A DNA stretch of 8,155 nt from Minisyncoccota bacterium (lineage in GTDB: Bacteria; Patescibacteriota; Minisyncoccia; Minisyncoccales; UBA5738), in contig JALOQL010000042.1 in assembly GCA_025453415.1 (NCBI GenBank), forward strand, positions 1 to 8,155. Reading direction: 5' to 3'. Every line of letters starts with the position of its first letter. The stretch's first letter is position 1. Both the position numbers and the translations under genes were made by a program. Below, one piece after another: positions 1 to 5,492 of this stretch. The notes under the pieces are model-generated. The model worked only from the letters and a program-made list of their open reading frames with translations. It ran no database searches and was not told the DNA's origin.

Positions 1-6
1 CTTTTG

Positions 7-58
7 GTTTGGGGAGGTCTATCCTCGGCGTAATCGCAGAGGTTAGACCTCATCAAAC
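7..58. repeat. Hairpin element A of the GAGG-N5-CCTC family
   Basis: Imperfect inverted repeat just downstream of grpE. The outer stem GTTTG (7-11) pairs with CAAAC (54-58), followed by a 2x2 internal mismatch. The 13-base core GAGGTCTATCCTC (14-26) pairs with GAGGTTAGACCTC (39-51) at 12 of 13 positions, with a T-T mismatch at 22/43. GCG (28-30) pairs with CGC (35-37) around a TAAT loop. Three related elements occur in the window, with the T-T mismatch in the same place. No T-tract follows on the minus strand, so a rho-independent terminator is unlikely. If dnaK follows grpE, as is usual, the element lies inside the heat-shock operon. Confidence 0.85.
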
Positions 59-64
59 ACCGCA

Positions 65-580
65 TTATTTCGCCACTTTGACTTTGGCCGGACGCAGGAG
101 ATTGCCGTCGATCATGTAGCCTTTTTGTACCTCTTCCACCACCGTGCCGCTTTCGGCTTCCGGCGCGTCCACGGCCTGCGCCACTTCATGCAAGTTGGGG
201 TCGAATTTCTCGCCCACCGACGCGATCGCCTCGGCGCCGTTGGTCTTCAAATAATCCTCCAACTGGATTTTGACCATCAGCAATCCTTTCACATGGCTGT
301 TTTCCCGCAATTCCGGCGGCATCTGCCTGACCGTGAGCTCCAGGTTGTCCAGCATCGGCAACAGTGAATAAATGTAATTGTGCCGCGTATATTTGGCAAT
401 GTCGGCCAGGTGCTTGTTCTCCTCGTTCTTGTAGTTGATGAAATCCGCCTTGGCGCGCTTCCATCCGTTCAAATACTCTTCACACTTTTTCTCGCATTCC
501 TCCAATTTGCCTTCGGCAGGCAGCACCGGCACTTCGTTTTCGTCTTTATTGATATCCATTTTGCATATATTAAAGTTCAT
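65..580 (-). CDS. grpE: GrpE nucleotide exchange factor (HSP70 cofactor)
   Basis: Cytoplasmic co-chaperone that releases ADP from DnaK. The product has 171 residues, within the usual GrpE range. Residues about 23-60 form a charged, heptad-like segment matching the long GrpE dimer helix and include the YLNGWKRAKADFINY stretch. FDPNLHEVAQ (126-135) matches the GrpE signature, and the C-terminal beta domain ends in GYMIDGNLLRPAKVKV (154-169), also typical. The gene follows hrcA: the start at 580 overlaps the hrcA stop by 11 bases, while the alternative start at Met8 (codon 557-559) would leave a 10-base gap. Neither start has a Shine-Dalgarno sequence, so the choice is open. It is probably co-transcribed with hrcA from the promoter at 1384-1411 and repressed by HrcA. 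Confidence 0.95.
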   Translation of the reverse strand: MNFNICKMDINKDENEVPVLPAEGKLEECEKKCEEYLNGWKRAKADFINYKNEENKHLADIAKYTRHNYIYSLLPMLDNLELTVRQMPPELRENSHVKGLLMVKIQLEDYLKTNGAEAIASVGEKFDPNLHEVAQAVDAPEAESGTVVEEVQKGYMIDGNLLRPAKVKVAK

Positions 581-1277
581 CGAACATTTTCATCACCCGA
601 TTGACCAGCGCGATGTTGCGGTCATAGGCCATGCGCTTGGGCCCGATGATAGAAAGGATCATCTCCTGCTTGGGCGCCGGGTCCAGGGCCAGCGAAATCG
701 TCGAAAATTCGATTGCCTTCGGGTAGGGATTCTCCCGGCCTATGAAAAGCTCGAACTCGTCGCCGGGCTTCATTCTCCCGATATTGCTTTCCAAATAATG
801 CAGATAATCCAGGAAATTCTCCACCATGTCCTTTTGGTTGAACTCCGGCTGGCGCAAAACATCCTCCCAGCCTTCCTTCCACATGACGTCTTCGCCGGGA
901 AGGTATCCCAGCACCAGCGATTCGGAAACATTCGCAATACTTCTGGAAAGATCCTGCATCGACCGGAATATCTCGTCAAAATCGTTTTCCAGCCGATCAA
1001 GATCAAAATCCAAACTCACCATACCATTTTCTTTCTTTGCGATCGCGTCCACGAAAAAACGGTAACCCTTGTCGGTCGGCACGCGGCCCGCCGACGTGTG
1101 CGGCTGGGTCAAAAAACCGTCGTCGGTCAGCTTTTGCATCTCGATGCGGATACTGGCCGGCCCGATGCCGAAATCGTATTTTTCCCCCAGGCATTGCGAA
1201 GAAACCGGCTTGGCCGATTCGACGTACTCCCGGATAATGGTATCCAATATGTTTTTTTGCCGCTCGCTGATCTGCAT
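570..1277 (-). CDS. hrcA: HrcA heat-inducible transcription repressor, short form
   Basis: Repressor of class I heat-shock operons that binds CIRCE operators, with its activity normally maintained by GroEL. Residues 1-77 form the winged-helix domain: an ISERQKNILDTIIREYV start, the recognition region around PASIRIEMQKL (40-50) and the highly typical HTSAGRVPTDKGYR (60-73). The C-terminus keeps the family ending with IGRENP and GPKRMAYDRNI. At 235 residues it is about 100 shorter than the usual 340. The missing part is the central GAF-like/insert region, a reduction I associate with CPR genomes. The first gene of hrcA-grpE, it overlaps the grpE start. A CIRCE-like site sits on its own promoter, implying autoregulation. 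The ATG at 1277 has no Shine-Dalgarno; the leader carries hairpin B. Confidence 0.93.
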   Translation of the reverse strand: MQISERQKNILDTIIREYVESAKPVSSQCLGEKYDFGIGPASIRIEMQKLTDDGFLTQPHTSAGRVPTDKGYRFFVDAIAKKENGMVSLDFDLDRLENDFDEIFRSMQDLSRSIANVSESLVLGYLPGEDVMWKEGWEDVLRQPEFNQKDMVENFLDYLHYLESNIGRMKPGDEFELFIGRENPYPKAIEFSTISLALDPAPKQEMILSIIGPKRMAYDRNIALVNRVMKMFDEL

Positions 1278-1298
1278 TTTACCGCATTTGATGGTATT

Positions 1299-1353
1299 GT
1301 TTGCGGAGGTTTGACCTCGAGAATTTGTATTTTGAGGTCAATCCTCGGCAAAC
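1299..1353. repeat. Hairpin element B in the hrcA leader
   Basis: Inverted repeat with 20-base arms (1299-1318 and 1334-1353) and a 15-base loop; 18 of 20 positions pair. The outer stem is GTTTGC/GCAAAC, then a G-G mismatch (1305/1347), then the core GAGGTTTGACCTC (1306-1318) against GAGGTCAATCCTC (1334-1346) with a T-T mismatch at 1310/1342. It lies between the inferred hrcA transcription start (about 1377) and the hrcA ATG, so it would form in the mRNA leader. Its core is nearly identical to that of element D in the purE leader, but the flanking stem differs. Confidence 0.9.
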
Positions 1354-1383
1354 GCATCCAATCTCAGGATATTTTGTATTTCC

Positions 1384-1411
1384 ATATTATCACCCGCAAA
1401 TTATCAGTCAA
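1384..1411 (-). promoter_or_regulatory. Sigma-70-type promoter of hrcA-grpE
   Basis: Reading leftwards: -35 TTGACT (1411-1406), a 16-base spacer, then an extended -10 TGATAATAT whose hexamer TAATAT covers 1389-1384. Transcription would start near 1377, giving a leader of about 100 bases that contains hairpin B. The -35 lies inside the CIRCE-like operator at 1401-1427, an arrangement suited to HrcA blocking RNA polymerase. Called from sequence only. Confidence 0.75.
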
Positions 1412-1427
1412 GCCCCCCGAGTGATAA
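1401..1427. promoter_or_regulatory. CIRCE-like HrcA operator (variant), copy 1
   Basis: On the minus strand this reads TTATCACTC-N9-GACTGATAA. The established CIRCE consensus is TTAGCACTC-N9-GAGTGCTAA. Half-site length (9), spacer (9) and position in front of hrcA all agree. Two of the three differences are a compensatory pair (G-C in the consensus becomes T-A at half-site position 4 and its partner); the third is a single change in the right half (GAG to GAC). It overlaps the -35 of the hrcA promoter. It lies within a 32-bp sequence (1398-1429) that recurs directly at 2008-2039. Confidence 0.75.
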
Positions 1428-1440
1428 TCAAATAAGCAAC

Positions 1441-1464
1441 AAAAATGGCCCGAATTGCGGCCAT
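1441..1464 (-). terminator. Rho-independent terminator of the DUF4258-DUF2283 pair
   Basis: Read leftwards, ATGGCC (1464-1459) pairs with GGCCAT (1450-1445) over an 8-base loop and is followed by TTTTTGTTGCTTATTT. It lies 20 bases after the DUF2283 stop and just before the repeated CIRCE sequence. It would keep cassette transcripts from running into the hrcA promoter. Confidence 0.7.
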
Positions 1465-1484
1465 GCGATTAATGAAAGACAAAA

Positions 1485-1694
1485 TCAAGCAAGCGACAAG
1501 TTCTTGACCAAAACTTCCCGAGCTCTCTTTTTGCCGATCTTTTCGCTTATCCCGACAATCTCCAAATACAGCGAATTTCCTTTTTTATCCACATCCAAAT
1601 TAATCTCGGGCGCTAGCTCGATAGTTTTATCGACCTTGCCTTTTTTGATCGTGATCGACAACGCGTCCGCCTTAGGATCGTAATTTATTTCCAT
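1485..1694 (-). CDS. DUF2283 family small protein, putative antitoxin
   Basis: A protein of 69 residues. The opening YDPKADALSITIKKG and the later LDVDKKGNSLYLEIVGIS match the pattern of DUF2283 proteins: a YD-x-x-AD-x-L start and an acidic beta-hairpin ending in a G-x-x-x-x-EI/LEI motif. The C-terminus is basic (KIGKKRAREVLVKNLSLA). DUF2283 proteins have no settled biochemical function. They often lie next to DUF4258 proteins, and the small size, pairing and shared promoter suggest the antitoxin half of a type II pair; that role is inferred. It starts 6 bases after the DUF4258 stop, so the two are co-transcribed. No Shine-Dalgarno precedes the ATG. Confidence 0.85.
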   Translation of the reverse strand: MEINYDPKADALSITIKKGKVDKTIELAPEINLDVDKKGNSLYLEIVGISEKIGKKRAREVLVKNLSLA

Positions 1695-1700
1695 AATGTT

Positions 1701-1928
1701 TTAATTGTTTATTTTTGCCACCCAATGCTGCGTAATGATGACAATATCGCCACCTTCATTTTTGTAGACCACTTTTAGAAATAATTTGCCGAATTTCTTA
1801 AAACAAGCTTTCCTCTCTGAATGACCCCTGCCTTCACAATCCGGATTATTCACGGTTTCAATCACCAATTTTTTCGGAATATTCCTTTGCCTTAGCTTCA
1901 GTAAAGAATGATCGGTAAAAATTATCAC
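1701..1928 (-). CDS. DUF4258 family small protein, putative RelE-like toxin
   Basis: A protein of 75 residues with the DUF4258 pattern: an N-terminal FTDHSLLKLRQRNIP (His7, Arg14), a mid-section with conserved positive charges (RGHSERKACFKKFGK) and a C-terminal strand LKVVYKNEGGDIVIITQHW. DUF4258 is generally regarded as related in fold to small RelE/HigB-like RNase toxins, so a toxin role is plausible but not shown. The start is GTG at 1926-1928; no ATG lies upstream in frame close by. No Shine-Dalgarno is present, and the inferred transcription start (about 1943) leaves a leader of only about 15 bases. It is the first gene of the pair, so the toxin precedes the antitoxin, the order seen in HigBA and HicAB. 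Confidence 0.82.
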   Translation of the reverse strand: MIIFTDHSLLKLRQRNIPKKLVIETVNNPDCEGRGHSERKACFKKFGKLFLKVVYKNEGGDIVIITQHWVAKINN

Positions 1929-1949
1929 ACTTTTGGAATAGGTAGAATA

Positions 1950-1978
1950 ATATTAACAAATTGCCAATTTTGCGTCAA
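1950..1978 (-). promoter_or_regulatory. Promoter of the DUF4258-DUF2283 pair
   Basis: Leftward: -35 TTGACG (1978-1973), 17-base spacer, -10 TAATAT (1955-1950). The second CIRCE-like copy (2011-2037) lies 33 bases upstream of this -35, too far for simple overlap repression. Confidence 0.7.
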
Positions 1979-2010
1979 AAAAAGCTAAGCGAACTTCGCG
2001 GTTTGAAAAA

Positions 2011-2037
2011 TTATCAGTCAAGCCCCCCAAGTGATAA
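2011..2037. promoter_or_regulatory. CIRCE-like site, copy 2 (no matching -10)
   Basis: On the minus strand: TTATCACTT-N9-GACTGATAA, identical to copy 1 except for one base in the left half-site. The embedded TTGACT has no acceptable -10 hexamer 16 to 18 bases downstream, unlike copy 1, so it looks like an operator separated from its promoter. It lies 32 bases after the stop of the 100-residue gene and upstream of the DUF4258 promoter. Confidence 0.6.
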
Positions 2038-2069
2038 TCGTTGAAGTAAAAGAAAAAGGGTGTGAGTCA

Positions 2070-2372
2070 TTAACCAGGTACGCAAATTGCTATACTGCGC
2101 TTAATAAAAATAGTATTTGCTGCAGAAGTAATTACCCCGATCTCATCCATTTGATCAGGATTAAAGATCTCCTGCTCCGCGTACCCCGAATGCCTCTCTG
2201 CCCATTTACCCAGCCTAACCAATGAATCAAGCAATCCCGGATCCTGCTCCGCAAGAAACGAAATTTGTTTGCTTCTCGGCTTCTCAAAGAGCCCCTTCAT
2301 TACCACTGCCGCCGCCTCTAATTCCGTTGGCACTTTGATGGGCGGCATTTCACGATCTAATCCCAAAACCAT
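2070..2372 (-). CDS. Hypothetical protein, 100 residues
   Basis: I do not recognise this protein. It is soluble-looking and mixed in charge, with no signal peptide or membrane segment. Residues about 15-75 are probably helical (ELEAAAVVMKGLFEKP, LLDSLVRLGKWAERH); the C-terminus ITSAANTIFIKRSIAICVPG is more hydrophobic. A real gene is supported by a promoter-like pair at 2399-2427 and by GAGG about 7 bases before the ATG, one of only two convincing ribosome binding sites in the window. It stands alone between the purC terminator and the duplicated CIRCE site. The C-terminal tail lies next to the duplicated sequence and could have been altered by the insertion there. Confidence 0.65.
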   Translation of the reverse strand: MVLGLDREMPPIKVPTELEAAAVVMKGLFEKPRSKQISFLAEQDPGLLDSLVRLGKWAERHSGYAEQEIFNPDQMDEIGVITSAANTIFIKRSIAICVPG

Positions 2373-2398
2373 ATTCGAACCTCTTTCAATTTATACAT

Positions 2399-2427
2399 TT
2401 TATAACAAAAAAAACGCCAAATTACAA
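2399..2427 (-). promoter_or_regulatory. Promoter of the 100-residue gene
   Basis: Leftward: -35 TTGTAA (2427-2422), 17-base spacer, -10 TATAAA (2404-2399) preceded by TGT, giving an extended -10. It begins 15 bases beyond the purC terminator hairpin, so the gene is probably its own transcription unit. Confidence 0.6.
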
Positions 2428-2442
2428 TCCTTAAGACAGAAG

Positions 2443-2459
2443 CCGCCTTGGTAAGGCGG
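2443..2459 (-). terminator. Terminator hairpin after purC
   Basis: Perfect 7-bp stem: CCGCCTT (2459-2453 read leftwards) pairs with AAGGCGG (2449-2443) over a 3-base loop. It is followed by CTTCTGTCTT, a moderate T-run. It lies 22 bases after the purC stop and before the next promoter. A second small repeat, TCTAA-AATC-TTAGA (2462-2475), sits between purC and this hairpin. Confidence 0.65.
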
Positions 2460-2481
2460 ATTCTAAAATCTTAGAGACAAT

Positions 2482-3519
2482 TCAATAGCTTTGCTGGATA
2501 CGATGGATGTCTTTAGCTACCTCGATGAGCGGGCGGACTTTGAGGCCGAATTTGGCGCCGATATCCGCTCCCCCGCGCTCCTTGGCGTCGGCCAGGTACA
2601 TTTCGGCCACCAGTTTCTTCACGTTGTCGGGCATCCGCGGCGGTTGCGGGCAGTATTTTTTCCAGTCCTCATCCTTGGCTTCCTCGGCCTTCTTCTTGGC
2701 CGCGTCCACTTCCTTTTTCCAGCCCTGCGCCTTGTACCAATTGCGGATGAATTGCTTGGACACATCCACAAAATTGCCGTTGCCCGCGTCCATCATGAAG
2801 CGGTCCTCGTCCAGCGTGCCCAGAACGTCCACGACCATGAAGTCGCCGATCATGTCCTTGGCCACCTCGATCTTGCCGTCGTAGTGGATGAGCCCGATCT
2901 TTTCCGAATGGTCGGTAATAACATCACAGGTCTTGCGCGCCAAGCCCTCGAGCTTGTCCATCTCTTCGATGGTCAAGCCGGCAAGCACCCGCGCCTCCTC
3001 TTTGGAAAGCACCCGGTCAGTCTCCTCCAGCTTGGTAGAGTAGCTGATCTTGGTGCGCGGCAGGCGCTTGTTGGGCTCGGGCATTTCTTCGTATCCCAGT
3101 TCCTCGAACGTCCGCTTGCCTTCCTTTATCTTTTTCAGGTCCGAGCTTTCCGGATGGGTATAGATGCGAAAGATTATCTCGATCGGCAAAAGATAGTTCA
3201 CTATTCCCGGCGCGACATTGGCATGGGCTTGCGGGATATTGACCAGCTTCACATCCATCAAATTGTCGCCCGACATGCCTTTGTAATGGCTTTTCACCCC
3301 GGCCTGGTTGAGCAGATCGAAATATTTCTTCACCACCGCGGCCATGGCCTCGCCCTTGCCCGGGATCGCCTCATCCAAAAACCGGCCCCAGTCGAACACC
3401 GAAAAATAATCGGTGAATTCAAAAGCCCCTTCCCCGGGATCGGCGCCGCCCGGTTCTTTATTTATCCAAACGTTCTTTGACGAGCCCTCCACTTTTTTTA
3501 TAGGTTCCATGTTTGCCAT
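2482..3519 (-). CDS. purC: SAICAR synthetase (PurC), long form
   Basis: Joins CAIR and aspartate with ATP to give SAICAR, a middle step of de novo purine synthesis, in the cytoplasm. Recognisable blocks: EGSSKNVW (11-18) in the place of the usual G-K-x-R-D-V-Y start; FTDYFSVFDWG (35-45) and IPGKG (52-56) for the nucleotide-binding SAFD/IPGKG region; LLPIEIIFR (110-118), close to signature 1; HYDGKIE (212-218), in the place of the usual DFKLEFG; LDEDRFMMD (236-244); and VSKQFIRNWY. At 345 residues it is about 100 longer than the roughly 240-residue bacterial enzyme, partly through a C-terminal helical tail (about 290-345). It overlaps the purB 3' end by 22 bases. Met4 is an alternative start; neither start has a Shine-Dalgarno. 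Last gene of purE-purB-purC. Confidence 0.93.
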   Translation of the reverse strand: MANMEPIKKVEGSSKNVWINKEPGGADPGEGAFEFTDYFSVFDWGRFLDEAIPGKGEAMAAVVKKYFDLLNQAGVKSHYKGMSGDNLMDVKLVNIPQAHANVAPGIVNYLLPIEIIFRIYTHPESSDLKKIKEGKRTFEELGYEEMPEPNKRLPRTKISYSTKLEETDRVLSKEEARVLAGLTIEEMDKLEGLARKTCDVITDHSEKIGLIHYDGKIEVAKDMIGDFMVVDVLGTLDEDRFMMDAGNGNFVDVSKQFIRNWYKAQGWKKEVDAAKKKAEEAKDEDWKKYCPQPPRMPDNVKKLVAEMYLADAKERGGADIGAKFGLKVRPLIEVAKDIHRIQQSY

Positions 3520-4844
3520 TTGGTTATTATTTGATCCGTCTTCTCGGCCGAACGGCCGATATAGGAATTATAGGAAATATGTTTTTCGATCTCTTCTTTG
3601 GAAAGGTATTTGGCAGCCGCTTCGCTGTTCCGCAAAACTTCCTTGAGCTCGATGTTTTTCGCCAAAGCTTCAAAAGAACTTTGCCGCAAAATTTCATGGG
3701 CGTCCTGGCGGCCCATCCCCTTTTGCACCAGGCGCGTGATCATGGCCTCGGCCATGATGGTGCCGCGCGTCAAGGCGAGATTTTTGGCCATATTCTCCGG
3801 GATCACCACCAAACCGGCCAAAATTTTATTTATCCGCGTCAAAACATCGTCCAGCAAAACAAATGCCGTAGGCAATATCGACCGCTCGCAGGCCGAATTG
3901 GTCAGGTCGCGTTCGTGCTCAAGCGCGACATCCTCCAGGACGGGCGCCACGCACGAACGGATGACCCGGACATTGCCGCAAATGTTTTCCGAATTGATCG
4001 GGTTGCGCTTCTGCGCCATGGTGGACGACCCCACCTGGCTTTTGCCGAACGGTTCGGACGCCTCGGCAATCTCGGTGCGCTGGAGATTGCGCACCTCCTT
4101 GGCAACTTGCTCCACGGTCGCGGCAAGGATGGCAATGTCGCAAACAATCCGCGCCAAATTTTCCCGGGGCGCCACTTGCGTGCTGATGTCGGCGGCATTG
4201 ATGCCCAGCTTGCCCATTATCCGCAGTTCCAGCTCGTCGCCCAAACCATAAATTTCCTGGGCCGCGTAATTTCCGACGGCGCCGGAAAACTTACCGGCCG
4301 CGTATCTCAGGTCCTCCTTCAAACGGACAAGATCCTCCCCGATCTTGTCGGCAAAATTGGCGAATTTAAAACCGAAAGTGATGGGAATGGCATGCTGGCC
4401 GTGCGTGCGGCCGACTTGGACGGTATCCTTGTATTTTTGCGCGATATCCAAGCAATTACCGAGCAGTATTTTTCCTTTGGCTAAGATTACATTAATCGCT
4501 TCCTTTATCTGCAAGGCCTGCGCCGTGTCCACGATATCGTAGCTGGTCGCGGTCAGGTGGACGTATTTACCCGCTTCGCCGCTCACCTCGGTCAGCGCTT
4601 TGACCAAGGCCATGACGTCATGACGGGTGATTTCCTCGATCTCCTTGACCCGCTCGAGTTTCACGAATTCGGGCGTCGCTTTTTCCTTTATTATTTTGGC
4701 CGCGGCCGCGGGCACCTGGCCCAGCTCGGCCAGCGATTCCACTAAGGCCGCCTCGACCCGCAATTGGTACTCAAGGCGTTTTTCTTCATCAAAAATCGCG
4801 CGCATTTCGGGCGAACCGTAACGGTTGTCAATCGGATGGATCAT
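3498..4844 (-). CDS. purB: Adenylosuccinate lyase (PurB)
   Basis: Fumarase/aspartase-superfamily lyase that splits SAICAR to AICAR plus fumarate and adenylosuccinate to AMP plus fumarate. The 448 residues are a normal length for the Bacillus/archaeal-type enzyme. Seen in order: N-terminal RYGSPEM (8-14) for substrate binding, EITRHDVMA (71-79), TSYDIVDTA (100-108), GRTHGQHA (145-152) with the catalytic-region His148, and the superfamily signature GSSTMAQKRNP (272-282) with the mobile-loop serines 273/274. The loop has Ala277 where proline is usual in PurB (M-P-x-K-R-N-P), although the superfamily pattern still fits. The ATG at 4844 has no Shine-Dalgarno; the gap to purE contains a 14-base tandem repeat and hairpin C. 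Confidence 0.97.
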   Translation of the reverse strand: MIHPIDNRYGSPEMRAIFDEEKRLEYQLRVEAALVESLAELGQVPAAAAKIIKEKATPEFVKLERVKEIEEITRHDVMALVKALTEVSGEAGKYVHLTATSYDIVDTAQALQIKEAINVILAKGKILLGNCLDIAQKYKDTVQVGRTHGQHAIPITFGFKFANFADKIGEDLVRLKEDLRYAAGKFSGAVGNYAAQEIYGLGDELELRIMGKLGINAADISTQVAPRENLARIVCDIAILAATVEQVAKEVRNLQRTEIAEASEPFGKSQVGSSTMAQKRNPINSENICGNVRVIRSCVAPVLEDVALEHERDLTNSACERSILPTAFVLLDDVLTRINKILAGLVVIPENMAKNLALTRGTIMAEAMITRLVQKGMGRQDAHEILRQSSFEALAKNIELKEVLRNSEAAAKYLSKEEIEKHISYNSYIGRSAEKTDQIITKWQTWNL

Positions 4845-4850
4845 GAAAGT

Positions 4851-4878
4851 TCAAAGTTTAAATCTCAAAGTTTGAAGC
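4851..4878. repeat. 14-base imperfect tandem repeat
   Basis: Two adjacent units, both starting TCAAAGTTT (4851-4859 and 4865-4873), match at 12 of 14 bases. They lie in the last bases before the purB ATG on the minus strand, where a ribosome binding site would normally be. Confidence 0.6.
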
Positions 4879-4888
4879 TCGCATCAAA

Positions 4889-4930
4889 GCAAGGGTCTAT
4901 CCCTCGCTAATGCGAGGGTTAGTCCCTTGC
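4889..4930. repeat. Hairpin element C between purE and purB
   Basis: Arms of 19 bases (4889-4907 and 4912-4930) close on a TAAT tetraloop; 17 of 19 positions pair. The core AGGGTCTATCCCTCGC faces GCGAGGGTTAGTCCCT. There are T-T mismatches at 4900/4919, the conserved place, and at 4896/4923. The core differs from elements A, B and D by having GGG/CCC, with pairing kept. It begins 7 bases after the purE stop on the transcribed strand. No strong T-run follows and purB is downstream, so an intra-operon mRNA structure is likelier than a terminator. Confidence 0.88.
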
Positions 4931-4937
4931 GGCGCGA

Positions 4938-5468
4938 TCACTTGGCCGCTTTCTGCGCCAGGTACTTGGCCCAGCCCATCTGCTCCAGTGCTTGGGCTTT
5001 TTTCTCAACCTTTTCTTTCAGTGACTGTTTATAGGCTAGGATCTTTTCCTTTATTTCGGGATACTTCACTCCCAAGATTTCGGCGGCCAAAATACCGGCA
5101 TTGGCCGCGCCATTTATGGCCACGGTCGCCACCGGGATCCCGGACGGCATCTGCACAATGGACAACAACGAATCCAGCCCGGCCGTGCTCTTGGCAAGAA
5201 TCGGCACGCCAATTACCGGCAGCGGCGTGACCGCCGCGGCCATTCCCGGGGCGTGCGCCGCGCCCCCGGCGCCCGCGATGATCACTTCGATTCCCCGCTT
5301 GTCCGCGCCCTTGGCGAATTCAAGCAAACGCTCGGTCGTGCGGTGCGCCGACGCAATGGTTATTTCGTAACCTATACCAAATTCCTCCAGAACCTTGGCC
5401 GCGTCCTTCATTATCTCCAGATCCGAATCGCTGCCCATAAGGATCGCCACTTTAGGATTATTACACAT
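4938..5468 (-). CDS. purE: N5-carboxyaminoimidazole ribonucleotide mutase (PurE class I)
   Basis: Converts N5-CAIR to CAIR in de novo purine synthesis; class I enzymes form octamers and usually depend on PurK for their substrate. The 176 residues are near the usual length. Clear family blocks: GSDSD (12-16), SAHRT (40-44) with the active-site His42, AGAGGAAHAPGMAA (65-78), GVPI (87-90) and DSLLSIVQMPSGIPVATVAI (99-118, a near-invariant stretch). Position 45 is Thr where SAHRTP is usual. A lysine-rich helical tail (about 140-176) closes the protein. First gene of the purE-purB-purC unit; purK is not in the window. Stop codon TGA. The ATG at 5468 has an AT-rich leader with no Shine-Dalgarno, and hairpin D lies upstream. 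Confidence 0.97.
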   Translation of the reverse strand: MCNNPKVAILMGSDSDLEIMKDAAKVLEEFGIGYEITIASAHRTTERLLEFAKGADKRGIEVIIAGAGGAAHAPGMAAAVTPLPVIGVPILAKSTAGLDSLLSIVQMPSGIPVATVAINGAANAGILAAEILGVKYPEIKEKILAYKQSLKEKVEKKAQALEQMGWAKYLAQKAAK

Positions 5469-5492
5469 ATTTATATTATTTAGTTATGAAAT

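Larger units (their letters stand above)
1398..2039. other. Putative toxin-antitoxin cassette bracketed by 32-bp direct repeats
   Basis: The 32-bp sequence at 1398-1429 recurs at 2008-2039 in the same orientation with one difference (G at 1419, A at 2029). Between the copies are a complete promoter (1950-1978), two small genes of the DUF4258 and DUF2283 families and a hairpin terminator (1441-1464). The enclosed genes look more AT-rich than hrcA or the pur genes. This is consistent with a self-contained cassette that entered between the upstream gene and the hrcA promoter and left the operator duplicated. No transposase, terminal inverted repeats or integrase site is visible, so the mechanism is unknown. 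Confidence 0.55.

Noticed and set aside
435..1424. 329-codon plus-strand frame
   Set aside because: Antisense to hrcA and grpE and running through the CIRCE site and hairpin B; the low-complexity His/Arg/Phe-rich product is not a credible protein.
1398..2039. Cassette as an insertion sequence or integron cassette
   Set aside because: No transposase, no terminal inverted repeats inside the direct repeats and no attC-like RYYYAAC/GTTRRRY core are visible.
2491..3480. 329-codon plus-strand frame
   Set aside because: Antisense shadow of purC, rich in His/Leu/Arg with no domain.
3513..4484. 323-codon plus-strand frame
   Set aside because: Antisense shadow of purB, which has all its catalytic motifs.
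4889..4930. Hairpin C as a rho-independent terminator of purE
   Set aside because: No real T-run follows on the minus strand, purB lies directly downstream, and the same core occurs in 5' leaders (B and D), where a terminator would be odd.
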